A program made the translations under genes and the position numbers. A stretch of DNA of 64,000 bases from a virus: positions 44,397 to 108,396 of IMG/VR virus record IMGVR_UViG_3300027985_000700; one strand, written 5' to 3'. Under the pieces are notes generated by a model. That model made no database searches, was not told the DNA's origin, and was given only the letters and a program-made list of their open reading frames with translations. This document shows positions 6,890 to 15,288 of the stretch, piece by piece. The first letter of the stretch is position 1; each line of letters opens with the position of its first letter.

Positions 6890-7003
6890 TTAACCACGTT
6901 TTTTCTTTTTATTAGTTTTACCTTTACTAGTAGTAGTTGCTATTTTAGCAAAGTGTGCACTAAACTTTTCTTGTTTGTGTTTACTACCTTTTCCTTTTGC
7001 CAT
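6890..7003 (-). CDS. Small basic protein, 37 aa
   Basis: Starts MAKGKGSKHK and ends KTNKKKKRG, with Lys and Arg dominating both ends. Ribosome site TAAGGAGTG correctly spaced. Too short for most gene finders. Charge suggests nucleic-acid or ribosome binding, by inference only. Lies between two tRNA genes in the same orientation. Confidence 0.65.
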   Translation of the reverse strand: MAKGKGSKHKQEKFSAHFAKIATTTSKGKTNKKKKRG

Positions 7004-7027
7004 ATTAATCACTCCTTAATTATATAA

Positions 7028-7104
7028 TGGTGCGCCACCGAAGACTCGAACTTCGGACCTCTCACGTATCAGGCGAGTACTCTAACCAACTGAGTTAATG
7101 GCGC
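7028..7104 (-). tRNA. tRNA-Ile(GAU)
   Basis: Acceptor GCGCCAT/GTGGCGC, A73, CCA. Stem CTCGC/GTGAG with loop CTGATAC gives GAU. D stem ACTC/GAGT. Confidence 0.93.
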
Positions 7105-7107
7105 AAG

Positions 7108-7182
7108 TGGTGCATCCAGAAAGATTCGAACTTTCAACCTCTACATTAAAAGTGTATTATTCTACCATTGAATTATGGATGC
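7108..7182 (-). tRNA. tRNA-Lys(UUU)
   Basis: Acceptor GCATCCA/TGGATGC, A73, CCA. Loop CTTTTAA gives UUU. The base pair 27-43 is mismatched. AAA is the main Lys codon of the phage. Confidence 0.92.
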
Positions 7183-7183
7183 G

Positions 7184-7351
7184 TTATGTATCTTGTGCAC
7201 CCTTATACTTTCGTTTTCTAGGTATTAGATACTTTAATGACTTATGTACTTTACCACCCTTCATGACTTGTTCTTGATGCCATAAATTGGGTAACTTAGC
7301 ATAATCTATTTTGTTTGTAGGTAATTTTATAACTTGTTTTTTCTTACTCAT
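7184..7351 (-). CDS. Small basic protein, 55 aa
   Basis: Starts MSKKKQVIKLPTNK and ends PRKRKYKGAQDT. Ribosome site AGAGGTG 8 bases upstream. Net strongly positive with no membrane segment. Second of three small basic proteins embedded in the tRNA array. Function unknown. Confidence 0.65.
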   Translation of the reverse strand: MSKKKQVIKLPTNKIDYAKLPNLWHQEQVMKGGKVHKSLKYLIPRKRKYKGAQDT

Positions 7352-7374
7352 TTTAATCACCTCTTATATATTTA

Positions 7375-7450
7375 TGGTGGAGAATAAGGGACTCGAACCC
7401 TTGACCTACTGCGTGCAAGGCAGTTGTTCTACCAGCTGAACTAATTCCCC
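7375..7450 (-). tRNA. tRNA-Ala(UGC)
   Basis: Acceptor GGGGAAT/ATTCTCC, A73, CCA. Stem ACTGC/GCAGT with loop CTTGCAC gives UGC. The G3-U70 identity pair of tRNA-Ala is not at its usual place; a G-U pair lies at 4-69. Confidence 0.93.
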
Positions 7451-7454
7451 ATAA

Positions 7455-7532
7455 TGGTCGGGATAGAGGGATTCGAACCCCCAACGCCTCCGCTCCAAAC
7501 GGAGAGTTCTACCAAATTGAATCTACATCCCG
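7455..7532 (-). tRNA. tRNA-Pro(UGG)
   Basis: Acceptor CGGGATG/TATCCCG with the C1-G72 pair and A73 typical of Pro, encoded CCA. Stem CTCCG/CGGAG with loop TTTGGAG gives UGG. Confidence 0.95.
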
Positions 7533-7556
7533 ATATAGTTAGTTAAATAAAATATG

Positions 7557-7838
7557 CTATCTTATTCTTTCTATTGTTTGACCTTGGTTGTTTAATAAAA
7601 ATACTCCTGCATACAAACTTGGTCTACTTTCTTTGTCTAATATTTTAAGTTCTACTTCTTCATCAGTTGGTATTCTATTTAATGGTAATGTATATAATAA
7701 TTCCTTACTTCTATACATATTTATAAAATCCCTATTTGACGCATCTGTAAATGTGTTTACATTATCTATATCGGCATATATGTGCTTATGTCCATCTATA
7801 GACAATCCTTTACTATATTCAACTAATTCTACTATCAT
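7557..7838 (-). CDS. Hypothetical protein, 93 aa, within tRNA array
   Basis: Begins MIVELVEYSKGLSIDGH and ends LNNQGQTIERIR. Mostly beta-like with an acidic centre. The ribosome site is weak (AGAGATAAG). Upstream is a short CTAT/CTAACTAT tandem repeat (7855-7882). No family recognised. Confidence 0.6.
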   Translation of the reverse strand: MIVELVEYSKGLSIDGHKHIYADIDNVNTFTDASNRDFINMYRSKELLYTLPLNRIPTDEEVELKILDKESRPSLYAGVFLLNNQGQTIERIR

Positions 7839-7884
7839 TCTATCTTATCTCTTTTCTATCTAACTATCTATCTAACTAACTATT

Positions 7885-7961
7885 TGGTGCCAGTAACAGG
7901 ACTTGAACCTATAATCCCACGGGTATGAACCGTGTGCATTAACCATTTGTGCTATACTGGC
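7885..7961 (-). tRNA. tRNA-Met(CAU), elongator type
   Basis: Acceptor GCCAGTA/TACTGGC fully paired, A73, CCA. Stem CACGG/CCGTG with loop TTCATAC gives CAU. A lysidine-modified Ile2 tRNA cannot be excluded, but AUA is already served by tRNA-Ile(UAU). Confidence 0.85.
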
Positions 7962-7964
7962 ATT

Positions 7965-8037
7965 TGGTTGCAGTTGCTAGGATTCCAACCTAGTATCTTC
8001 CTATAACGAGGCGTGCGTGCATCACACTCTCAACTAC
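7965..8037 (-). tRNA. Short tRNA-like gene, isotype unresolved
   Basis: Acceptor GTAGTTG/CAACTGC, T stem CTAGG/CCTAG, and CCA encoded one base further out than usual. The T loop is TTGGAAT (C56 replaced by G). Only about 36 bases separate acceptor and T arm, too few for normal D and anticodon arms; GTGTG/CGCAC is the one clear hairpin. Probably degenerate or non-standard. Confidence 0.45.
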
Positions 8038-8042
8038 ATATA

Positions 8043-8118
<76 letters not shown>

Positions 8119-8125
8119 ATATAAT

Positions 8126-8202
8126 TGGTACTCGTTGATGGACTTGAACCACCGACCGCTCGCGTATAAGGCGTTTACTCTAACCAACTGAGCTAAACGA
8201 GC
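8126..8202 (-). tRNA. tRNA-Ile(UAU)
   Basis: Acceptor GCTCGTT/AACGAGT, A73, CCA. Loop CTTATAC gives UAU, reading AUA directly. The anticodon stem AACGC/GCGAG has two mismatches at its base. Confidence 0.85.
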
Positions 8203-8275
8203 AATTAGCGTACCACTTTGATATAAGGTCCAAAATGTTTCCAACTGTAAACTCCCTATGGGTTACCATAATTTT

Positions 8276-8356
8276 TGAACTGGGGAGGACTCGAACCTCC
8301 ATACCCAAACTTGTTGTGTTGTACGTACAACGCTTTTCCAATTAAGCTACCTGTTC
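8276..8356 (-). tRNA. tRNA-like gene with palindromic centre, no encoded CCA
   Basis: Acceptor GAACAGG/CCAGTTC (one mismatch), A73, canonical D arm (GCTT/AAGC) and T arm GGAGG-TTCGAGT-CCTCC. The anticodon region is about 8 bases too long and holds the perfect palindrome GTTGTACGTACAAC, so no anticodon can be fixed. The 3' end reads AAA, so CCA would have to be added. Confidence 0.5.
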
Positions 8357-8363
8357 ATATAAT

Positions 8364-8436
8364 TGGTGGAGTCATTAGGATTCTAACCTAAATTGAAGGC
8401 AACGCGTGACTTACTTCTAGTAACATACTTTTCCCC
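8364..8436 (-). tRNA. tRNA-like gene with altered T loop, isotype unresolved
   Basis: 3' half with T stem TTAGG/CCTAA, acceptor strand TGACTCC, A73 and encoded CCA. The T loop is TTAGAAT (C56 replaced by A). The 5' strand GGGGAAA pairs poorly. TTAC-TAGAA-GTAA could be a D arm; no clear anticodon arm. Confidence 0.4.
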
Positions 8437-8444
8437 ATATAAAT

Positions 8445-8545
8445 TGGTGCGGACGGGAGGGATCGAACCTCCAAACTTGTGTACTTAAAGCCTGCCTTAA
8501 AAGTCATGAACAATTAAGGGTGTATACCCATTTCACCACGACCGC
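8445..8545 (-). tRNA. tRNA-Leu-like gene with 13-base anticodon loop
   Basis: 5' half GCGGTCGTGGTGAAATGGGT strongly resembles tRNA-Leu. Acceptor GCGGTCG/CGTCCGC (one mismatch), A73, CCA, long variable region, T arm GGAGG-TTCGATC-CCTCC. The anticodon stem CTTAA/TTAAG closes a 13-base loop TTGTTCATGACTT instead of 7 bases. A 6-base insertion or intron-like element would explain this; the anticodon is not assignable. Confidence 0.6.
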
Positions 8546-9190
8546 ATTTTGTGTTACCTCACTTGTTTTTTAAAAGGTTATAGAGTAACTATTTACTGTT
8601 ATTTCCCTTTAGTACCTTATAGGCACTGTACTAAATAATACATTAAAGTTTTAAATTAATCATTACGCTTAGATTAATTCTTTGCGTTATGGCAGGTATC
8701 TCCATTTGTATTTATCAGCTTAACAAATAAAATAAAAATAACTTTTACCCGCTGTATTTTTATATTTTATTTAGTACACTAACTACAAGAGTTAATGTGT
8801 ATAGTAATGCCTCGGACTCATTACTAAATTTCCTACACTAAGGTATTACCTTAGACCGAGTAGCATATTGTAGAGTTATTAACTCCTTTGTAAGATGTAA
8901 ACATATTGCAATGTTTTATGTTTTTAGTCAGCTGTTTTACAAATATTAAACATAAACTCATACATCTTACAAAGCAAAGAACAATTTTATTTGCTCTTGG
9001 CGGGGCAGTAGGATTTTACCTACCGTTAGTATTACTACTAACACCTTTGTCCCCCGCCAGCAACAAACAAATGTTGCCCCTAGTTTACAGGTTATACGCT
9101 TCCTCTGTTGTAGCTCATTCTGCGTTAACCATAATTTCGGTCGATACTTTGCTACAAGGGTTTACCAGCATCTTTCCCTTAATTTTTAAT
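8546..9190 (-). ncRNA. Candidate large structured RNA (ROOL/GOLLD class) in the tRNA array
   Basis: About 640 bases without a gene, flanked by tRNAs on both sides. Long helices (plus coordinates): 8886-8899 with 8961-8974 (14 bp), enclosing 8915-8923 with 8948-8956 (9 bp); 8725-8740 with 8755-8772 (16 bp with a 2-base bulge); 8998-9005 with 9052-9059 (8 bp), enclosing hairpins 9008-9012/9019-9023 and 9025-9031/9036-9042; 8838-8844/8848-8854; 9108-9114/9151-9157; 8608-8615/8628-8635. Possible pseudoknots: 8811-8815 with 8856-8860 and 8665-8668 with 8684-8687. Size, density and location beside phage tRNAs match the known ROOL and GOLLD families; membership is inferred. The plus-strand frame at 8906-9307 is rejected. 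Confidence 0.65.
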
Positions 9191-9191
9191 A

Positions 9192-9281
9192 TGGCGCCAG
9201 GAGAGGGATTCGAACCCGCAGTACGCTTTCACGTACACTGGTTTTCAAGACCAGCTCTTTCACCAATTCAGACATCCTGGC
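9192..9281 (-). tRNA. tRNA-Ser(UGA)
   Basis: Acceptor GCCAGGA/TCCTGGC, G73, CCA. Stem CTGGT/ACCAG with loop CTTGAAA gives UGA (codon UCA). Long variable arm GTACG-TGAAAG-CGTAC. Its first 22 bases overlap the end of the small basic gene upstream. Confidence 0.95.
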
Positions 9282-9442
9282 ATCTCTTCGCCAAGGAACC
9301 TTTGTAAGTCACGTTTTTGTCTTGTTCTTACATAGCCACTTCCCATATTACGCTCACGTTTTCTATTTTTTGTATTTCTTCCGTGACCAAAGGCTGAGTA
9401 ACAACCAAGTACTTTTTTAACGTAACTATTTTTTGTTTTCAT
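9260..9442 (-). CDS. Small basic protein, 60 aa, overlapping tRNA-Ser
   Basis: ATG at 9442 behind a strong AAAGGAGG. Protein MKTKNSYVKKVLGCYSAFGH..., rich in Arg and Lys (RNTKNRKRERN), ending EEMPGCLNW. The last seven residues and the TGA stop lie inside the tRNA-Ser gene. Nucleic-acid binding is plausible from charge only. Confidence 0.65.
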   Translation of the reverse strand: MKTKNSYVKKVLGCYSAFGHGRNTKNRKRERNMGSGYVRTRQKRDLQRFLGEEMPGCLNW

Positions 9443-9484
9443 GTAAATTACCTCCTTTAGAAGATAATCACACCCTTTCGTTAT

Positions 9485-9559
9485 TGGTTGGAAAGGTGGG
9501 AATCGAACCCACATGCTTAGATTCACAATCTAATACGTTAACCATTACGTCACTAACCA
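9485..9559 (-). tRNA. tRNA-His(GUG)
   Basis: Stem TTAGA/TCTAA with loop TTGTGAA gives GUG. T arm GTGGG-TTCGATT-CCCAC, A73, CCA. The acceptor TGGTTAG/CTTTCCA has two central mismatches. A G precedes position 1 (the usual G-1 of tRNA-His), but 73 is A rather than C. Confidence 0.8.
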
Positions 9560-9735
9560 CATATTGGAGTCAGGTTTATTTCTGCACTTGGAAAACCCTT
9601 CACGAAAACCATCCAAAAATTTTTACATAAAGCTCAACGCCCTATATTGCGATTTAACCGAATCGACATCAGTACTTTATAATTTATTAAATCTTTGTAT
9701 CTTCAATGGAATAATGAGTTCCACTTGTTGTTAAT
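9560..9735. other. 176-base spacer between tRNA-His and tRNA-Gly
   Basis: Contains the hairpin CGATT-CGGTTA-AATCG (minus strand) but no complete tRNA and no gene with a ribosome site. It could be leader-processing sequence or another small RNA. Confidence 0.35.
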
Positions 9736-9811
9736 TGGAGAAAGTGATGGGATTCGAACCCACGTAATCTGCTTGGAAGGCAGATAGACTAGACCACTGT
9801 CCTACACTCTC
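9736..9811 (-). tRNA. tRNA-Gly(UCC)
   Basis: Acceptor GAGAGTG/CACTTTC, U73 (Gly identity), CCA. Stem TCTGC/GCAGA with loop CTTCCAA gives UCC. First tRNA of the array. Confidence 0.95.
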
Positions 9812-9893
9812 AAGTTACCTTATACATACAGGTCGGTATATATAAGGTTGTATTCCTATGGAATTTCGTTTGTTAATTTAACTTAACAAATTA

Positions 9894-9922
9894 ATTATAA
9901 CACATTCTATTATGAATGTCAA
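9894..9922 (-). promoter_or_regulatory. Main promoter of the tRNA array
   Basis: Minus strand TTGACA (9922-9917), 17 bases, TATAAT (9899-9894) with TGT before it. Perfect hexamers, reading into tRNA-Gly about 80 bases downstream. Confidence 0.9.
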
Positions 9923-9933
9923 TAGTAAAGTGT

Positions 9934-9966
9934 GAAAAAGTTTAATTTGTGGGTTTAAACTTTTTC
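9934..9966 (-). terminator. Terminator of the late operon
   Basis: Ten-base-pair stem GAAAAAGTTT/AAACTTTTTC (9934-9943 with 9957-9966). It lies between the last late gene and the tRNA promoter. The following tract is only moderately T-rich, so efficiency is uncertain. Confidence 0.6.
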
Positions 9967-10030
9967 AATGAGGGAGTAATAATATGGTGTACGACTTTTT
10001 TGGTAAGGTCATTCGTCAGGACCGTGTATA

Positions 10031-13000
10031 TTATAATAAGGATGTAACGCTAGCGTTTTTAAGTTTATACTTAATTCCGTCGTATACAGTATAATTTAAT
10101 GTTCCTAAGGTTAATTGTACAGTACCACTATTACTAGGGAAATAACGTTCAGTAATTTGTATAACTCTATAATTAGCAATTACACCTATTTCTTCTAATT
10201 TAACCGTTATAATGTCACCTAAATAAAATGTTTTGTCTACCATACTTTCTAACTTAGAAGCTGGAACTGTAACTTCAATTGAAGTAGTTTGGTTTAAACT
10301 TTCAATTTCTGCTTCGGTTGTTGAAATAACAGAATTAAGTGAAGATTGGTTACGACAATCTTTATAACCTAATTTACTGTTTACCCCGTAAGCATTTTTA
10401 TTTCCACCAAAATAAATAGTTCTAGCTGATCCTTGTCCTTGACCTGCACTTATTAATTGATTAATTGTACTTAAAGTGTCTTCTGTATTTGTAACCCCAG
10501 TAATATCACCTGTACTAAAATTAAGTACAACAGGGTTATTAATTTGTTGGTTTAAACTTCTATTTACCCCTTTTACAATCATACAAGTATTTGGCATAAT
10601 AGTACGTGTATTATAAATGTTAATACCTTTTTTTAAATTATAAACATCGGTGTATAATAACCAACTATAATCAGTTCCTGAACATAATTCAAATAGTGAA
10701 GTACTTAATACTTTAAATCTAAAACTATTACTTACTAGTGGTCCTTCCCAAGATGTTGAATCAAATAAAGTACCAAAGTTTACATTACCCATACTCCAAG
10801 ACATAGGTATATTTTGTTGTGGGATAATTTGGTTGTTTGATCTAGTTTTATATATTAAATCAAATATAGCATAAGTTACTGGAACATTTGTATAAATAAT
10901 TGAAGAATCACTTGTACCATCTGTGTCTCCAGTTATTGTTGTGTCTAACACATAATTGTATGCTGGAACAAAAGTACCGTTATTGGCTAAATAATTATCC
11001 ATATAAGTAATGTAACGTTGTAAATCAACACAAGCCGCATCAACTAATGTTTGGGTAGTGTCGTCTGGTGTATCTAACATTGTTGTTTGATATAATAATA
11101 ATTTGGTTCTTAAAGTAGTTAAGTTAGTTGTAAAATCAGTTGTTGGTGAGTTACTTATTTTAGCATACTTTATACCATCTTTAAATTTTGTTTGTAAGTC
11201 TTCAAAATCAGTATAAGGGTAAGTTATTTGTCCTGTACTTAATAATGTTCCTCCCGGAGGCACAATAGTAGAAAAACTAAATAAACCTTTAACTTCTATA
11301 CCCCTAACACACATATTGTAAACAATATTATCTTCATCTTTTTGTACCTGTAACCTCTTGTATAAGATTATATATTGACGATAATATTTACCCCATGTGT
11401 CATTAATTATAATATCATTTTCGGTATCACCATATATAAAGTTAGTTGTTTTTTGTTCTAACTCTGGTAATAGTATATAATCACCTATGTTTATATTAGA
11501 TACGTCTGTTAATTTAGGGTTAAGATTTAATGTCACTGTTCCTATGTCACTCCAAGCTCTACTTAAAGTTATATCAGTGTAATTACGTATAGTTTGTTTT
11601 TGAACAAAGTCAACTGGAACACCAAGGGAAACAAAAGTACATTTAATAGAATCTTGATTTTTAAACACCCCTCTATTTTCCATAACGAAAGAACTATCAT
11701 AAGCTGATTCCCAAGTAGTAAAATGAGGTACGTGATATAAAATAGAACAATTATCTTTGTTTAAAATACTATTATCTTTAATATAAGATACAGCTTCTTG
11801 TGCAACTTCTTTACATTCAAGTTTAGTTAAATAAGTTAGCCCTATGGCTAAAGTAAATAAAGACCAATCACATAAAGAATCAAATTCAACTGAATTGAAT
11901 ATAATAACATTAGGTTTACCATTCCAAGGTGGTAAATAACTACTGTTAGAATAGGTTTCATACCCCGTATATTCTATTTCTCGTTCATTTTGGTCATAAG
12001 CAATATAGGTTCCAGGATTTTCAAGTAATGTTTCTTCATCTGTGTTAGGAACCCACGTAAAGGCAAGGGTGTTAACTTCACCAGTTTTAAACCTAGTTTT
12101 AAATATGTGAGAAAATTCATAATTTGTACTATAAGAAGAAGTGGAAATATAGTAAAACTGTAAGTCATATATAAATTCACCATCTTGTTGTTGGGTAATG
12201 TTTATAACTTTAAGGTTATAATTTCCAAAACTACCTATTATAGCTCCTTCAGTTAATTCTTTTTTATTAACCATAAATTTTAAATACATACTATACATAT
12301 AATGAGTAAATCCAGACATAGAAATTTGAACTATGTTTACAGTACTTAATTTATTATTAGAACAAGCGTCATTACTGTAAACGTAACCACTATAATCAAT
12401 ATAGTTTACGTTACTGTTTGTAAGTTGTGATTTACCTATATTGGAATCTAGTTCATAAAATCCTTCCTGTGGTTGTATAGTGTTGTAATAATAACCTTTT
12501 AACGTCATATCGGATAAAATTATACCATCGCTGCTATACGCCAATCTATGTACAATTAAGCTATCAGTAATGTCAGATAAATCTATATCCGTTCCTATTA
12601 TTGTTTCAATACCATTTATTACAATGGATAGTTGAACATCTCCATATTTTAATAAAGTCTTTTTAAATTTTATATTATAACCACTCATATATTCTGGCGC
12701 ATATAAACTACTTGATTCTACATAATTATTAAAATATGGTAAAGGTATTAAATGTTGTGTTGTATTGTCTAAGTAGTTACTTTGGTATAATAAGTAAAAC
12801 TTATTATTTGTATATATAATATTAGCAAATTGCGTACCTTGTTGAAATAAGTTAGTATTATAACAATAGTTATGTGTACAATCATAATTTACAATGGTTG
12901 TATAGTCACTTGTATTTTCATTATAACCTAATATTTTAAATGAGCTTAGTACACCACTTAAATAGGTTTTTGTATCACTATTTAATGTACCTATATAATT

Positions 13001-15277
13001 ATATAAACGTGTAACATTATAGTTAAAAGATCCACAATCTCCCCAATCAGTACCCCCAGTATTATAGAAAGTAATTGATTTTGTTTGATTTAATGTTCCA
13101 TCAATATATAACTTAATAGTAAATATACCACCAGTATGTACACCACTAGATTGAACTAATTCTAATACGTATGTGTGTTCAGTTGTTAAGGTTAAACCAG
13201 TAAAATCAACTGTTTTTGTGCCTAATGTACCTGTCATAGCTAATCGTAAAGTATTAGTTGAAGCAGTAGGTGTATATAATTTTATATTATCTGTATTATT
13301 TATATTACCCAAATCAAATATATAACCATTTGTTATAATTGAGTTTAATTTTAACTTAAATTCAATTTTATTAGTAAAATGTAATGGTTTAATATACGTA
13401 CCCTTGATATAAGAAGTTGTACCATTAAGTACCACAGTGTTATCACTATGAGTACAATTATATAATCTCGCAGAACCATAATTACCACTAATGTCCATTA
13501 ATGTATTATAACCAACTACTAGTCTGTCTGCACTATAAGATAATTCAGGAGTTATAAAATTAAAAGTATGTTCTGGAACCACATTTGGTGTGTAACTGTT
13601 GTAAAATCTTATACAAGCAGGTTCAGTATCAGTAGACCTAAAGAATCCTTTTTCAAATTCATGTTCTATTGATGTTCTTGTTATAGGAGAAGCAATTTTA
13701 GTATAATAATATTGACCTGTTTCTGTATCATAGTAAGTAAATTTAACTCCAGTAGTAGCTGTTAATATATAACACATAGGAGCAGTACTATCAAGTTTTG
13801 TTTTATTAATAAGACCTATAAATTTACTATTAGCAAGTGTTTCAAAAAAAGGGTTACCTAAAGTTGCGTGTGTTTTATCATAAGTGTAGTAATACAATTT
13901 ACCGTTATCATATTTGTCATTTGTTATAATTCCATTTACAATATTTGCACCAATAAAAGAAATTGCAAGAATGTTATTTTTAATTGTTAACCCACTAGAC
14001 ATATATAAATTTCCACTGTTATTATAAGCATCATTAACTGTAAATAACCAGTGTGCATTATAAGGTGTAGGTTGTGTTGTTATTTGTCCATATTCATTCA
14101 TTGTGTATTGGTAACAAACTAAATAGTATGTTATCGGTACACTTACAGTTTTACTATCATCTGTGGATAATGTGTTATGGTATAAATAAATATCGCTTAC
14201 ATTAGTATAATCAAAAAATGTCATATAGTATGCGGTTGCTGGTGTAGTAAGAACTTGCGATCCATTAAATGTATTAAAAACTTGACTACTGATAAATTGT
14301 TTGCTTTGGTTCATATACATTATACTTAGTTGTCTTGTTTCAGTATTGTTAGGTGTTGTATAAGTATAATGATCATTACTTGGGTTTAAATAAGGTAATG
14401 GTATAATACCGTAAGGACTAGTAGTTGGTACTCCTTCTACAAGTTCTGTATGATAATAATCACTTGGTAGTAGGTTCCATTTAGCACCGTCATATGTTTT
14501 GCCTTCAGGAAAAGTTATAGTAAATATATCAGTATCTGTACAATAAACTCCCCTAACTAGTGTGTTGTCTACATTACCGTGCACTAATGTTGTACTACCC
14601 GTAGTTGTGTTTATTTGATAAATACAAAAAGGACTTTCAACAAAATGGTAACCATCAGTCGTACTATCTGCACTACAAAAAATGCTTATATTAACTAAAT
14701 TGATATTTTCATTTGTTACAATATCTTTTTTTACATAAGGATATAAGTTTAAATCCCTAGTGGTAATCTCGGTATTATCATAATCTCTAACTATGTAGTT
14801 AGCCAAAGAAGTACAACTTTTTATATTAGTTGTTGTATTGTCTATTACATATAAATAAACATTAAGATTAAGTTGGTATAAGTCATAACCTTTACCTACA
14901 ACGTAAGTATTATATTCATCACTAATCATTTTATAAACGTGAATATTGTATTCTTTATCATAATTAGTTTCGTTTATGTTAGTTACTGTATAACAATATA
15001 ATTTATTATCTCTACTAACAAAAAATTTTGGGGAAGTTAAAGAAATGGCTAAAAATCCTGTTGGGTTTAGAGCGGTTAGATCATAAGAGGTAACATCTCT
15101 TGAGTCATCTATTATGTTAACTGTACCATTATCTTCTATTACATTAATAAAGTCAGCAGATACGGAAGCAGAATTAAGATTATATGTGTTAAAACTAACT
15201 GCATAATCATCATACTGTTCTATTTTTGCTATTTTAACTTCTGGTGCTTCTCTTAATGTTGGTGATATATTAGCCAT
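10031..15277 (-). CDS. Large baseplate/receptor protein: LamG-like domain plus Gp37-like hub
   Basis: 1748 residues. A Tyr/Asn/Thr-rich beta N-terminal part includes, about residues 625-780, a LamG-like sandwich (FTNKIEFKLKLNSIITNGYI ... FTIKLYIDGTLNQTKSITFY). From about residue 1230 it resembles the Siphovirus ReqiPepy6 Gp37-like hub (DITLSRAWSDIGTVTLNL, NIGDYILLPE, MCVRGIEVKGLFSFSTIVPP). This suggests a tail-tip hub carrying a glycan-binding module. Ribosome site TAGGAGAG. Last gene of the late operon, after lysis genes, an unusual place for a hub. Confidence 0.7.
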   Translation of the reverse strand: MANISPTLREAPEVKIAKIEQYDDYAVSFNTYNLNSASVSADFINVIEDNGTVNIIDDSRDVTSYDLTALNPTGFLAISLTSPKFFVSRDNKLYCYTVTNINETNYDKEYNIHVYKMISDEYNTYVVGKGYDLYQLNLNVYLYVIDNTTTNIKSCTSLANYIVRDYDNTEITTRDLNLYPYVKKDIVTNENINLVNISIFCSADSTTDGYHFVESPFCIYQINTTTGSTTLVHGNVDNTLVRGVYCTDTDIFTITFPEGKTYDGAKWNLLPSDYYHTELVEGVPTTSPYGIIPLPYLNPSNDHYTYTTPNNTETRQLSIMYMNQSKQFISSQVFNTFNGSQVLTTPATAYYMTFFDYTNVSDIYLYHNTLSTDDSKTVSVPITYYLVCYQYTMNEYGQITTQPTPYNAHWLFTVNDAYNNSGNLYMSSGLTIKNNILAISFIGANIVNGIITNDKYDNGKLYYYTYDKTHATLGNPFFETLANSKFIGLINKTKLDSTAPMCYILTATTGVKFTYYDTETGQYYYTKIASPITRTSIEHEFEKGFFRSTDTEPACIRFYNSYTPNVVPEHTFNFITPELSYSADRLVVGYNTLMDISGNYGSARLYNCTHSDNTVVLNGTTSYIKGTYIKPLHFTNKIEFKLKLNSIITNGYIFDLGNINNTDNIKLYTPTASTNTLRLAMTGTLGTKTVDFTGLTLTTEHTYVLELVQSSGVHTGGIFTIKLYIDGTLNQTKSITFYNTGGTDWGDCGSFNYNVTRLYNYIGTLNSDTKTYLSGVLSSFKILGYNENTSDYTTIVNYDCTHNYCYNTNLFQQGTQFANIIYTNNKFYLLYQSNYLDNTTQHLIPLPYFNNYVESSSLYAPEYMSGYNIKFKKTLLKYGDVQLSIVINGIETIIGTDIDLSDITDSLIVHRLAYSSDGIILSDMTLKGYYYNTIQPQEGFYELDSNIGKSQLTNSNVNYIDYSGYVYSNDACSNNKLSTVNIVQISMSGFTHYMYSMYLKFMVNKKELTEGAIIGSFGNYNLKVINITQQQDGEFIYDLQFYYISTSSYSTNYEFSHIFKTRFKTGEVNTLAFTWVPNTDEETLLENPGTYIAYDQNEREIEYTGYETYSNSSYLPPWNGKPNVIIFNSVEFDSLCDWSLFTLAIGLTYLTKLECKEVAQEAVSYIKDNSILNKDNCSILYHVPHFTTWESAYDSSFVMENRGVFKNQDSIKCTFVSLGVPVDFVQKQTIRNYTDITLSRAWSDIGTVTLNLNPKLTDVSNINIGDYILLPELEQKTTNFIYGDTENDIIINDTWGKYYRQYIILYKRLQVQKDEDNIVYNMCVRGIEVKGLFSFSTIVPPGGTLLSTGQITYPYTDFEDLQTKFKDGIKYAKISNSPTTDFTTNLTTLRTKLLLYQTTMLDTPDDTTQTLVDAACVDLQRYITYMDNYLANNGTFVPAYNYVLDTTITGDTDGTSDSSIIYTNVPVTYAIFDLIYKTRSNNQIIPQQNIPMSWSMGNVNFGTLFDSTSWEGPLVSNSFRFKVLSTSLFELCSGTDYSWLLYTDVYNLKKGINIYNTRTIMPNTCMIVKGVNRSLNQQINNPVVLNFSTGDITGVTNTEDTLSTINQLISAGQGQGSARTIYFGGNKNAYGVNSKLGYKDCRNQSSLNSVISTTEAEIESLNQTTSIEVTVPASKLESMVDKTFYLGDIITVKLEEIGVIANYRVIQITERYFPSNSGTVQLTLGTLNYTVYDGIKYKLKNASVTSLL

Positions 15278-15288
15278 TTACATCTCTC

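Noticed and set aside
8906-9307. Plus-strand open frame of 133 codons within the 8.5-9.2 kb block
   Set aside because: No ribosome site, runs into a tRNA gene, wrong strand for the array; the helices explain the sequence better.
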